From: an uncultured Alistipes sp.
GTDB lineage: Bacteria > Bacteroidota > Bacteroidia > Bacteroidales > Rikenellaceae
DNA: 37,962 nt
Direction: 5' to 3'
NCBI GenBank assembly: GCA_900552955.1
Contig: USBO01000002.1
Coordinates: 1 to 37,962, forward strand
Numbering within the stretch: the stretch's first letter is position 1; the number at the start of each line of letters is the position of its first letter. Positions 31,032-37,962 of the stretch are shown piece by piece. The translations under genes and the position numbers were made by a program. A model generated the notes under the pieces. It was not told the DNA's origin. It was given only the letters and a program-made list of their open reading frames with translations, and ran no database searches.

Positions 31032-31613
31032 TCAGTCGATGATGAATTTAGCGCCTATGCCGTACTGCGTGTGGAAATGCCCCGTGGAGCCGCCCCACAA
31101 ACAGCGTTCGCGGACGTTTACCGTCAGGGCGATGCGGTCTGCGAGGTAGGCTTCCATTTCGAGCGACACCGCGCCGCCGTAGATGAAGGCGTCCTTGCTG
31201 GTGAGCCTCGCCCCGTCGAAAAGCACCTTGTCGCCCCAGTTCACGGTTTCGTAGCCTGCGAGCGCCGAGCCGCCGACGTAGAAGAAGAATATCTTGCGGG
31301 CGTCGGAGAGGAAGTTATAATAGAAACCTCCCTCCGCCGTGAACTGCGCCGTCGGAATCCGCGTGCCCTTGTAGGGGTTGTAGCGTTGCAGATACTCGCC
31401 GCCGAAGACCCATTTGTCGCCGCCTTTGGTGTAGGTCGAGAGCGCCGCTCCGATGTAGTAGCCCACATCGTCGCGGTTGGCGTGCGAGTAGAATCCATCG
31501 GCCATGCCGCCCCGAAGCTCGATGCCCCGCATCTTGGGGAGGCATCGCTGCGCGTCGGCCTGCCCCACAGAGAGGGCAAGCAACGCGACGAGAAGAAACA
31601 GAAACCGCTTCAT
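31032..31613 (-). CDS. traO: TraO conjugal transfer protein
   Basis: A 193-aa exported protein: signal peptide (residues 1-21), then a beta-rich body (GIELRGGMADGFY, WVFGGEYLQRYNPYKGTRIPTAQFTAEGGFYYNF, FFFYVGGSALAGYETVNWGDK) that looks like a small outer-membrane barrel. It matches the TraO family of CTnDOT-type elements; it is presumed to sit in the outer membrane part of the type IV secretion channel. The gene is 2 bp after traN and 2 bp before the methyltransferase. The family's exact role is not known. Confidence 0.9.
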   Translation of the reverse strand: MKRFLFLLVALLALSVGQADAQRCLPKMRGIELRGGMADGFYSHANRDDVGYYIGAALSTYTKGGDKWVFGGEYLQRYNPYKGTRIPTAQFTAEGGFYYNFLSDARKIFFFYVGGSALAGYETVNWGDKVLFDGARLTSKDAFIYGGAVSLEMEAYLADRIALTVNVRERCLWGGSTGHFHTQYGIGAKFIID

Positions 31614-31615
31614 GG

Positions 31616-32614
31616 TTACTGCACTTTGAGTTCATTGATGACGTTGGCACGCACGAGGTCTTCGTTCTCGACGGTAAACGACTGATGACGGCCTCCGTTC
31701 TTCTCGTTCAGCTCCACGACGAGGCACTTGTCGTCGGGGATTGTGAACTTGTCGAACGTGAAGACGGTGCGCTCGTCTCGCTTTCCGGCCACGCGCGTGG
31801 CGTAGTTGTAGGCCCGCAGAGGGAAGATGACCTGCTCCTGCATGGCGGTACGCTTGGCGACCTTCTTATCGACGATCTTGAACGTGATGAAGTCCACGTC
31901 GAAGGGCACGTTGGAACCGTTGCGGATCTGCGTGTGGAAATAGAGCAGGCCGTTGTGGGTATGGATGCCTTTGAGGAGGTATTGAACGCCGAATCGCTTG
32001 CAGCCGATATGCTTCACTTCGCGTCTGTCCTGCTTGTGGATGGACTTCATAATCAGGCGCACGAGCAGCGGCGATTCGCTCCCCAGCTCCGTGAGGTACA
32101 CCTCCATCGCGTTGTTGGGGCGGTTCGCGGATTCGCCGTCATGGATGAAGTCGCACATCTCCACGTTGAGCAGCAGCGGTTCGGCCGCGTAGCGGACGTT
32201 GAACGTGTAGAACGAACCATCCTCGGTAATGACCGACATATTGGTCTCGGCGCGGAAATCGCGCACAGTGGCCTTCACGCGAATGACGTTCTCCGCACCG
32301 TCGGCCTTGCCTGCGATCAGGTTCGGCGAGCCGAGATCGACGTAGCGTACCGCCGCCGGAAAGACGATATGCACTGTTTTATTATAGGTAACCTCCAACC
32401 CGTGCGGCGGAATCATGCGGTCGAAAGAGAGCTTGCGCGTGAGGCCGTGATAGAGGTCGCCGTCCCGCTTCGTGTCGGGATAGACCTCCTTGCAGAGCGA
32501 TACCGCCTGCGTCTGTTCCGTCGCTTCGACGGCCTCGGTGTTCGTTACTTCCTGCGCGTTTGCTGCACCCGCGCCCAGCGTGAGTGCGAAAATCATTACA
32601 AAAATCTTTTTCAT
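31616..32614 (-). CDS. traN: TraN conjugal transfer protein (DUF4138, VirB9-like)
   Basis: A 332-aa exported protein with a signal peptide (about residues 1-20). The core has the DUF4138/TraN features: HIVFPAAVRYVDLGSPNLIAGKADGAENVIRVKA, then FYTFNVRYAAEPLLLN, then a second beta domain (GVQYLLKGIHTHNGLLYFHTQIRNGSNV). It is the VirB9-type part of the outer-membrane core complex, bound by TraM and TraO. It follows traM by 53 bp, a wider gap than elsewhere in the operon. Confidence 0.92.
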   Translation of the reverse strand: MKKIFVMIFALTLGAGAANAQEVTNTEAVEATEQTQAVSLCKEVYPDTKRDGDLYHGLTRKLSFDRMIPPHGLEVTYNKTVHIVFPAAVRYVDLGSPNLIAGKADGAENVIRVKATVRDFRAETNMSVITEDGSFYTFNVRYAAEPLLLNVEMCDFIHDGESANRPNNAMEVYLTELGSESPLLVRLIMKSIHKQDRREVKHIGCKRFGVQYLLKGIHTHNGLLYFHTQIRNGSNVPFDVDFITFKIVDKKVAKRTAMQEQVIFPLRAYNYATRVAGKRDERTVFTFDKFTIPDDKCLVVELNEKNGGRHQSFTVENEDLVRANVINELKVQ

Positions 32615-32667
32615 GGCGTTTTACTTTTAATGGTTGAGAAATGGATTTTTTAGTGGCTCGTTTTTTA

Positions 32668-33972
32668 CTATTTCAGCGGCGGCAGCAACAGCACTTTGTG
32701 GTCTGCCTTGAGCGTTACCTTCACCGTGCGCATCTTTTTACTCACATACGACGATACCCCCTGTATGGCAGTTCGGCCCAAGTCGGAGAGCAGCTGTGAC
32801 CCCGCGTCGTCGGTGATGGTGATGCTGCTGCCCATGCCCGACCCCATGTTGGCCGCGATCTCCTTGACCGCATTGATCTCGTCTGATTGCGGAATGGAAA
32901 TGCCCTCGTTGCCGTTCAGGTCGTAAACCGACAGTTCGACAGGTATCACGGCTCCGGAAACCTGCACGGCGGAAACGGTTATGTTCAGACGCTCGCCGGC
33001 GATTCGTGCGGCGCCCGTCACCACGGTTCCGACAGGTATCAGCGTATTGCCCGCCATCATCGGCTCCGTCAGTCGCAAGGACACCTCGCCGCCGTCGGTA
33101 ATCGTTACCGTTCGATAGACGTAGGCGCGGATACTGTTTCGTTCGGCTTCATGCTCCTCCGCACCGACCGTGTTGAAGCCCCAGTTCCGAGGTTTCGCAA
33201 ACTCCGCCCGAAATACCGAATCGGGCATCGGCGCGGCGAGGAACGATACGATATTGCGGCGCACCTGCTTCACGGGCTGAATAACGACCTTATCCGTTGC
33301 GGAGGAGGGCTGAGCCGTTGTGACCGCCGGTTGTTGCGTCTGCCCTGCGTTCATGTAGCGGGCGGCGATCTCGTATGATTTTTCGAGCAAGGCCACCTGC
33401 TCCTCCTGCGCGCTCTTGCGCTCCTGCTCCTCTTCGAGCCGACGTTCCAGTTCTTCGATGCGGGCCTGCATCTCGTTCTGCCGCTCCTCGTCCTCTGCGG
33501 AGGTATCGGTGTAGAAGGTGCCGAGTTGTCGGTTGATGTCGGTATAAGCGTCGGCCGACGAGCGGAACGTATTGCCGGAAGTCCTCCCCGCATATCGCGG
33601 TCGTTCGTCGGCATATACCGTAACCTGCGGCTGCGGCTCTTCGGAATCCTCCTCTCTGTTCAGCTCGAAAGCGAAGTCCTGCAACGACCGCATCTTGTCC
33701 TGTTGTTTGCACTTCATCTCCTCCTGAATGTAGGCGTCGCGCTTGTCCGACACGATGCCGTTCTGCTCCGGGGTCGGCAGATCGGTGTTGAAGCCGGAGG
33801 TCGGCTGCTCCTCTTGCGTGTCCGGGGCGAATATCAGCCACATGCACCCGGCGAAGACGAGGAAGAACAGCGGGAAAATCACCATCTTCTTCCGCGTTTG
33901 CAGCTGCTGTGGCGTGAGTTCCTTGCGCTCCACGCTCTTCGGTTGTTCATTCTGTTTCTCGTTTGTCGTCAT
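32668..33972 (-). CDS. traM: TraM conjugal transfer protein (VirB10-like)
   Basis: A 434-aa protein: cytoplasmic N-terminus (about 1-30), one membrane segment at 31-50 (MVIFPLFFLVFAGCMWLIF), a charged periplasmic linker with a coiled coil (EERQNEMQARIEELERRLEEE, about 160-195), and a C-terminal beta domain (about 240-434) with SIRAYVYRTVTITDGGEV, GNTLIPVGTVVTGAAR and SYVSKKMRTVKVTLKADHKVLL. This is the TraM/VirB10 layout; it spans inner to outer membrane and passes the ATPase signal. It overlaps traL by 26 bp. Confidence 0.93.
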   Translation of the reverse strand: MTTNEKQNEQPKSVERKELTPQQLQTRKKMVIFPLFFLVFAGCMWLIFAPDTQEEQPTSGFNTDLPTPEQNGIVSDKRDAYIQEEMKCKQQDKMRSLQDFAFELNREEDSEEPQPQVTVYADERPRYAGRTSGNTFRSSADAYTDINRQLGTFYTDTSAEDEERQNEMQARIEELERRLEEEQERKSAQEEQVALLEKSYEIAARYMNAGQTQQPAVTTAQPSSATDKVVIQPVKQVRRNIVSFLAAPMPDSVFRAEFAKPRNWGFNTVGAEEHEAERNSIRAYVYRTVTITDGGEVSLRLTEPMMAGNTLIPVGTVVTGAARIAGERLNITVSAVQVSGAVIPVELSVYDLNGNEGISIPQSDEINAVKEIAANMGSGMGSSITITDDAGSQLLSDLGRTAIQGVSSYVSKKMRTVKVTLKADHKVLLLPPLK

Positions 33973-34243
33973 AATTGAAATCGTTAGATTGTTTTATACT
34001 GTCCGTTGCAGTCGGCTCCCGTTGCAGCTCCGCAGGCTCGATATGCCGAATCCGCATCGCATCGTCCGCACCCTGTCCGAACCGGCAGACGGACGAAACG
34101 GTAAAGTAGAGCGACAGTACGGTGAAGAGCGCGAGCATCGTGAGCACGACAATTAACCGACTTGCGGGGGACAACGCCCCGCATATGCGCCGCAGGAAAC
34201 ACTCCACATGTTCCGACAATGCGCCGAATCTCTTGCGTACCAT
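33947..34243 (-). CDS. traL: TraL conjugal transfer protein (DUF3989)
   Basis: A 98-aa single-span membrane protein: cytoplasmic N-terminus (about 1-28), membrane helix at about 29-51 (LIVVLTMLALFTVLSLYF), and a charged tail. It is the small TraL-type gene (DUF3989) found between traK and traM in CTnDOT-type operons. It shares 26 bp with the start of traM. The function within the inner-membrane complex is unknown. Confidence 0.85.
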   Translation of the reverse strand: MVRKRFGALSEHVECFLRRICGALSPASRLIVVLTMLALFTVLSLYFTVSSVCRFGQGADDAMRIRHIEPAELQREPTATDSIKQSNDFNYDDKRETE

Positions 34244-34247
34244 AACC

Positions 34248-34871
34248 TCACCTTGTCAAAGTCCGCAAATCCTTGTTTTCGAGAATCTCGAAACGCTCCA
34301 TGATGAACCCCTGCGGGTTGTTGTCCGAGCGCACCGAGTTGATAAGGTCGCAGCGCGTTACGAGGCTCCGCTCGGTAATATTGCTCTCGCGGACGATCAA
34401 CTGTCGTGCGTAGGTCGTTGCACGATAGGGGTAACGCTCGAAATCGCACACCACGGAATCGACCTCGATACGCTGGTTGATATTCCCCGACACGATGCGG
34501 TTGTAATAGCCCTTTTCCTGCATATCCTGAAAATAGGCGAACGCGCTTCTGTCGACCAGAAACAACGCCCGCTTGATGTTGCTCTCGATGGCCGCACGGT
34601 CGGGCGAGAGGGTGAAGAACAACTCGTGGAAACGCTTGATATGCTCCCGCACTTCTACGGGACGGTTCTGGCTCAGATCCTGCGACAGAGCCAACATGAG
34701 CGACTTGCCCTCGTCCAGCACGTAGATCTTCTGCCGCTGTGCCTCGGCAAAACGATAGCTCTTGACGATGCTGAACACCGCGACTGCCGCACACAGGCAG
34801 AGAAAGACGATGCCGAACGTCCGAATCTGCCGGAAACTGCTTTCTATGTTTTTTAATGATTTGAACTCCAT
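34248..34871 (-). CDS. traK: TraK conjugal transfer protein (VirB8-like)
   Basis: A 207-aa protein with a short cytoplasmic part, a membrane helix at about 17-38 (FGIVFLCLCAAVAVFSIVKSY) and a periplasmic domain (about 60-200) that reads as the VirB8/NTF2-like fold: FHELFFTLSPDRAAIESNIKRAL and YRATTYARQLIVRESNITERSLVTRCDL. VirB8-type proteins nucleate the inner-membrane complex and bridge to the VirB10-like TraM. The length is normal for TraK. It is 11 bp after traJ and 4 bp before traL. Confidence 0.92.
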   Translation of the reverse strand: MEFKSLKNIESSFRQIRTFGIVFLCLCAAVAVFSIVKSYRFAEAQRQKIYVLDEGKSLMLALSQDLSQNRPVEVREHIKRFHELFFTLSPDRAAIESNIKRALFLVDRSAFAYFQDMQEKGYYNRIVSGNINQRIEVDSVVCDFERYPYRATTYARQLIVRESNITERSLVTRCDLINSVRSDNNPQGFIMERFEILENKDLRTLTR

Positions 34872-34882
34872 AGTTTTAGATG

Positions 34883-35947
34883 TTAATGATCGTAGTTATT
34901 TCTTGCGGCCAGATTTTGCCCGTTTGTAGAACCGCCGTCGGAAGACTTGCTGCCGAACGAAGGGATCATGCGCCCGGCCATATTGCCGGCCACACCGCCT
35001 GCGACACCTGCTGCAAACGAGCCTGTTTTGTTGATGCCGCCCATAGCTCCGCTCGCGCCGCCGCCCGACTGGATCACCCACTCGGCGACGGTGGGAATCG
35101 AGAAGTAGCCGATGATACCGATGATAAGGAAGACGATATAGATGCCGCCGCCCTCTTCGGGAATATAGTTCGGGTCTTGCAGCGCGGCGATGTCCGCTTC
35201 GAGCATCAGGGTCTGTATCTTCGCCAGCACGGCCGAAAACAGGTCGGCGATCGGAAGCCACAGATAGACGCTGATGTAGCGGGAAATCCAGCTCGTGAGC
35301 GTGGCATGGAATCCGTCGTAAACAGACAGGGCAAACGATAACGGTCCGAGAATCGAGAGAACCACGAGAAAAAACGTCCTCAATGTATCAATTGTCAGCC
35401 CTGCGGCATTAAACAGCAGCTCGAAGAAGTCGCGCACCAACTGCCTAAACCACATCTTGACGTCGTGCCACGTCCTCTCGGCCCACATGCTTACGATCTC
35501 TCCCAAGTCCGTGATGCCGAGGTCGGATAGCTCTTGATCGTAAGCCTCGTCGTCCACCAGCCACGCCTTACCCTCACGCACCCGCGCCTCGTATTCCAGA
35601 TCGTCTTTCTGCTGCTGATACGCCTGCAAATCCATCGTCTGACCCTGCAAGATGGAGTGCGTGCCTTGCACTACGGGCGACAGCACGGCGTTGATCGTCC
35701 CCAACACAATGGTCGGAAAGAACATGATGCACACGCCGATGGAAAAGGGCCGTAGGAGCGGGAACACGTCGATCGGCTCGGCATTGGCGAGTGCTTTCCA
35801 CACGCGGTAGGCGACGTAGAACAGCGCGCCCAAGCCGGCCACGCCTTTCGCTATGCCGATCATGTCGCCGCACATGGGCATCATCTCCACATAGAGATTC
35901 CGCAGCACTTGATGCAGATTGTCGAAATTCATTGCTAACGGCATCAT
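34883..35947 (-). CDS. traJ: TraJ conjugal transfer protein (VirB6-like)
   Basis: A 354-aa polytopic inner-membrane protein with about five hydrophobic segments (for example GIAKGVAGLGALFYVAYRVW near residue 30, FSIGVCIMFFPTIVLGTINAVL near 70, and IYIVFLIIGIIGYFSI near 290). A charged stretch separates the first pair from the rest. The C-terminal tail is Gly/Ala-rich (GGASGAMGGINKTGSFAAG). It is the VirB6-type channel part of the tra system. It starts 2 bp after the traI stop. Confidence 0.92.
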   Translation of the reverse strand: MMPLAMNFDNLHQVLRNLYVEMMPMCGDMIGIAKGVAGLGALFYVAYRVWKALANAEPIDVFPLLRPFSIGVCIMFFPTIVLGTINAVLSPVVQGTHSILQGQTMDLQAYQQQKDDLEYEARVREGKAWLVDDEAYDQELSDLGITDLGEIVSMWAERTWHDVKMWFRQLVRDFFELLFNAAGLTIDTLRTFFLVVLSILGPLSFALSVYDGFHATLTSWISRYISVYLWLPIADLFSAVLAKIQTLMLEADIAALQDPNYIPEEGGGIYIVFLIIGIIGYFSIPTVAEWVIQSGGGASGAMGGINKTGSFAAGVAGGVAGNMAGRMIPSFGSKSSDGGSTNGQNLAARNNYDH

Positions 35948-35949
35948 GG

Positions 35950-36570
35950 CTACCAGTATCTTTCGTTAGGGCTGCCGTAAAGGGACAGCACGCGGCTCGC
36001 GTCGCCCTTGTCGCGGCTGCGGATGTAGGAGACGGAGATCGTCTTGCGCGTGAAGTAGCGCGTAAGGTTCCGATACCTCAGCATCCGATTATAGACTTGA
36101 TCTATGATTTCCATGCGCTCCTTGTCCGAGAGCGACAGGCCGTTGCCGCCTGTGACGACCGTCTTGAGCTCCGTGACCAATGCGCCGCCCTCCACCAACA
36201 GCCGTGCGTAGCCTGCGGAGATAGCAGCCAGCTCGTCCACCGTGAAGTTCGGGTCGCAGACCATCTTGTTGAAGCCTGACACGTAGATATCCGTGATTTC
36301 GCTGACCATCTCGATCGTCAGCTTCACCTTGCGGGCGTCTTTGACGAGGTTGCTCACCGATTTCAGCGCATCGTAATAGGCTTTGCTCTGCTGGTAGATT
36401 TTCACACTCTCCTGCAACGACTTGACCATGTTGCTGGCCGTCGTCGAGCTTTGTATCACGTTTCTGATATTCTGTGTCAGATTGGACGGATCGATGACCG
36501 TCCACTGCGCGTGTGCCTGATACGTGAAGCCGATAAGGCACAGACACACCGTTATTATCCATCGTTTCAT
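35950..36570 (-). CDS. traI: TraI conjugal transfer protein (DUF4141, VirB5-like)
   Basis: A 206-aa exported, mostly helical protein: signal peptide (residues 1-21, ending AHAQ), then WTVIDPSNLTQNIRNVIQSS, SNMVKSLQESVKIYQQSK and SVSNLVKDARKVKLTIEMV, typical of the DUF4141/TraI family. VirB5-like proteins are periplasmic or surface parts of the transfer pilus. The ATG at 36570 gives a clean signal peptide; the frame further upstream has no plausible start. This TraI is unrelated to the F-plasmid relaxase of the same name. Confidence 0.9.
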   Translation of the reverse strand: MKRWIITVCLCLIGFTYQAHAQWTVIDPSNLTQNIRNVIQSSTTASNMVKSLQESVKIYQQSKAYYDALKSVSNLVKDARKVKLTIEMVSEITDIYVSGFNKMVCDPNFTVDELAAISAGYARLLVEGGALVTELKTVVTGGNGLSLSDKERMEIIDQVYNRMLRYRNLTRYFTRKTISVSYIRSRDKGDASRVLSLYGSPNERYW

Positions 36571-36589
36571 TCTATTCGTTTTTTCTCTG

Positions 36590-36913
36590 TTAATACTCGG
36601 ACTGATCGTCCGTTCTGTAATAGTTGCCGTAGGCGGAGAGTTGGAGCACGTCGCGCTCGGCATCGTAGGCCAGCCCTATAAAACCGTAGAGGTCGAAATA
36701 CCGGATACCACCCCAATATTTCCTGATGGGAAGCGCGAAGCGCGTCCTGTGGTCGTAGGTCAGTTCCAGACGATACCCGCCGCCCTTGCGGGAACTGTTG
36801 CGGTATATCCTTATGCGGGGCGCACCCTCGCGGCTCTCCCACGTGCCGACGACATCGCACAGTCTGAAATCGAGGTATGCCGTCATAAGGTCTCCGATAT
36901 ATCTGCTATACAT
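36590..36913 (-). CDS. DUF3876-like small protein in the traH position
   Basis: A 107-aa soluble protein rich in Arg and Tyr (LCDVVGTWESREGAPRIRIYRNS, GGYRLELTYDHRTRFALPIRKYWGGIRYFDLYGFIGLAYD). The pattern fits the DUF3876 family, found between traG and traI in Bacteroidales conjugative elements. The beta-rich sequence resembles lipocalin-like small barrels, but no function is known. Its start at 36913 is set by a strong Shine-Dalgarno, which is rare in this phylum. Confidence 0.7.
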   Translation of the reverse strand: MYSRYIGDLMTAYLDFRLCDVVGTWESREGAPRIRIYRNSSRKGGGYRLELTYDHRTRFALPIRKYWGGIRYFDLYGFIGLAYDAERDVLQLSAYGNYYRTDDQSEY

Positions 36914-36919
36914 GGCCTG

Positions 36920-36927
36920 CCTCCTTT
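36920..36927 (-). promoter_or_regulatory. strong Shine-Dalgarno of the DUF3876-like gene
   Basis: On the minus strand AAAGGAGG lies 6 nt before the ATG at 36913. Bacteroidetes rarely use such sites, so it stands out and decides the start against the Met ten codons on. Confidence 0.6.
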
Positions 36928-36928
36928 C

Positions 36929-37962
36929 TTAATTGTTGCGTTCGGCGAGCTGCTTGATCGCCAGCTCTATGTCCCCGTCCAGTTGCTCGGTCAGGCGCTG
37001 CACCTCCATTTTCTCCGTCTCTTCGGTCGTATAGGCGAGGTATTCCGAGCGGCTGACCTCCGTAGCGTAAACCGCGCTCTGCATACCGCCCAGCCCGATC
37101 CACACCTCCTTATATTTTCGCGAAGGGTCGTTCGACTGGTTGATGGAGAGGATCTGCGACTTCTCCTTGTCCGTAAGTCCGAGCAGCGACTGTATCGCAT
37201 CGAAGCGGTTCATGAACTTGCGCTGGTCGAGCAGGATCTTGCAGTCGGAGTTGTTGATGATCGCCTCCTTGACCACCGGGCTGGAAATGATGTCCTCGAC
37301 CTCCTGCGTGACGACGATGGCCTCGCCGAAATACTTGCGCACGGTCTTGTACATGTATTTCAGGTATTCGGCCATATTGGCAGACGACAGGGCTTTCCAT
37401 GCCTCCTCGACGATGAGCTGTTTGCGCACGCCTTTCAAACGGCGCATCTTATTGATGAACGCCTCCATGATGATGATCGTAACCACGGGAAACAGCTCCT
37501 TGTTCTCTTTGATCGAATCCACCTCGAAGACCACGAAGCGCTTCGTCAGCAGGTCGATGTTGGCTTTGGAGTTCAGCAGGAAGTCGTACCGCCCGCCCCG
37601 GTAATACTGACGCAGAGTGATGAGCATGTTGTCGATGTTGAAATCCTCCTTTTCCACCTTGATGTCGCGCTCCTCCAACTCGCGGCGGTAGTCGTCGCGT
37701 ATGTATTCGTAGAAGGTGTCGAAGCACGGAACGATCGTGCGGTCGCTGCGGATTCGACCGATATAGGCATTCACGGCGCTGCCCAGCTCGCCCGATTCGG
37801 TCTTGGAAACCTTGTCGTCCTCGGTTTTCCAGAGTGTCAGCAGCAGCGTCTTGATGCTGTCTTTCTTCTCTACGTCGTACACGTAGTCGTCGGTGTAGAA
37901 CGGATTGAAGCAGATCGGATGCTCCTCGGTATATGTGAAATAGATGCCGTCCTCGCCTCTGG
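36929..37962 (-). CDS. traG: TraG conjugation ATPase (VirB4-like), C-terminal part
   Basis: The C-terminal 340 or so residues of the VirB4-type ATPase; the frame is open to the window edge, so the N-terminal part, with Walker A, lies outside. Visible: the helical insert region (RDDYRRELEERDIKVEKEDFNIDN), then FVVFEVDSIKENKELFPVV, Walker B LIVEEAWKALS with catalytic Glu, and the motif VVTQEVEDIISSPVVKEAIINNSDCKILLDQ. It powers substrate transfer and pilus biogenesis at the inner membrane. It is the first tra gene seen here, 15 bp before the DUF3876-like gene. Confidence 0.93.
   Translation of the reverse strand, partial: RGEDGIYFTYTEEHPICFNPFYTDDYVYDVEKKDSIKTLLLTLWKTEDDKVSKTESGELGSAVNAYIGRIRSDRTIVPCFDTFYEYIRDDYRRELEERDIKVEKEDFNIDNMLITLRQYYRGGRYDFLLNSKANIDLLTKRFVVFEVDSIKENKELFPVVTIIIMEAFINKMRRLKGVRKQLIVEEAWKALSSANMAEYLKYMYKTVRKYFGEAIVVTQEVEDIISSPVVKEAIINNSDCKILLDQRKFMNRFDAIQSLLGLTDKEKSQILSINQSNDPSRKYKEVWIGLGGMQSAVYATEVSRSEYLAYTTEETEKMEVQRLTEQLDGDIELAIKQLAERNN

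Larger units (their letters stand above)
13740..37962. mobile_element. integrative conjugative element, CTnDOT-like tra type, left part
   Basis: From tandem tyrosine recombinases on the left to a leftward traG-traQ operon at the right edge, this is an ICE of the Bacteroidales CTnDOT/CTn341 transfer type. It carries excisionase-like HTH genes, PcfK/PcfJ and a DUF3873 gene, all usual companions. Relaxase, coupling protein, traA-F and the right end lie outside the window. The left boundary is approximate, set between the host MBL gene and int. Cargo inside the tra operon is a DNA methyltransferase and a type V pilus module. Confidence 0.88.

Overview
The window looks like a chromosome segment of a GC-rich gut Bacteroidales, most likely Rikenellaceae (Alistipes-like). 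This is inferred from Bacteroidetes-type promoters (TTTG, about 20 bp, TAnnTTTG), a SusC-type TonB receptor with a carboxypeptidase-like N-terminal domain, an exported Ser-type sulfatase, type V (FimA-family) pilus genes and a CTnDOT-style tra operon. It falls into two parts: host chromosome to about 13.7 kb, then the left part of an integrative conjugative element (ICE) that runs off the right edge.

Host part. Positions 1-622 hold no convincing gene. A small XRE regulator (623-871) has a perfect 20-bp palindrome upstream. Positions 872-1562 are a non-coding patch with four copies of a short A/T core between C-rich and G-rich arms, and two copies of a longer unit. Then come, on the minus strand, an M48 metallopeptidase, an MgtC/SapB-type membrane protein and a Ser-type sulfatase. 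On the plus strand are rpmI-rplT (L35-L20, with no infC beside them). A second XRE regulator is on the minus strand. A YhiM-type membrane protein, an SGNH-hydrolase-like exported protein overlapping an AlkD-like protein, a lone PqqD-like protein, a His/Cys-rich exported protein, a TonB-dependent receptor and an HMA protein with a 13-Cys tail follow on the plus strand. The last four read as a metal-handling cluster. A minus-strand MBL-fold hydrolase closes the host part.

ICE, left module (about 13.7-24.2 kb). Two tandem tyrosine recombinases and a RhuM-N-like protein point right. They converge on two overlapping small HTH proteins of the excisionase type on the minus strand. A rightward run of accessory genes follows: a small membrane protein, a 330-aa CTn protein, PcfK, PcfJ, a DUF3873 protein and three small unknowns, ending in a strong bidirectional terminator. 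Two unknown minus-strand genes, one a helical-repeat protein, fill the gap to the transfer operon.

ICE, transfer operon (24.2-37.96 kb, all minus strand). Reading leftward: traG (VirB4 ATPase, cut by the right edge), a DUF3876-like gene in the traH position, traI, traJ, traK, traL, traM, traN, traO, then an orphan beta-class DNA methyltransferase, a five-gene type V pilus module and finally traQ. The pilus module consists of a FimA-like pilin, an Mfa2/FimB-like anchor, a DUF3575 protein, a DUF3868/OmpA/TPR-like lipoprotein and a small lipoprotein. The methyltransferase and pilus genes sit between traO and traQ, where CTnDOT-type elements carry traP (primase). A type V pilus built into a type IV secretion operon is the most interesting feature of the window: it could be a mating adhesin expressed with the conjugation machine. 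That role is inference.
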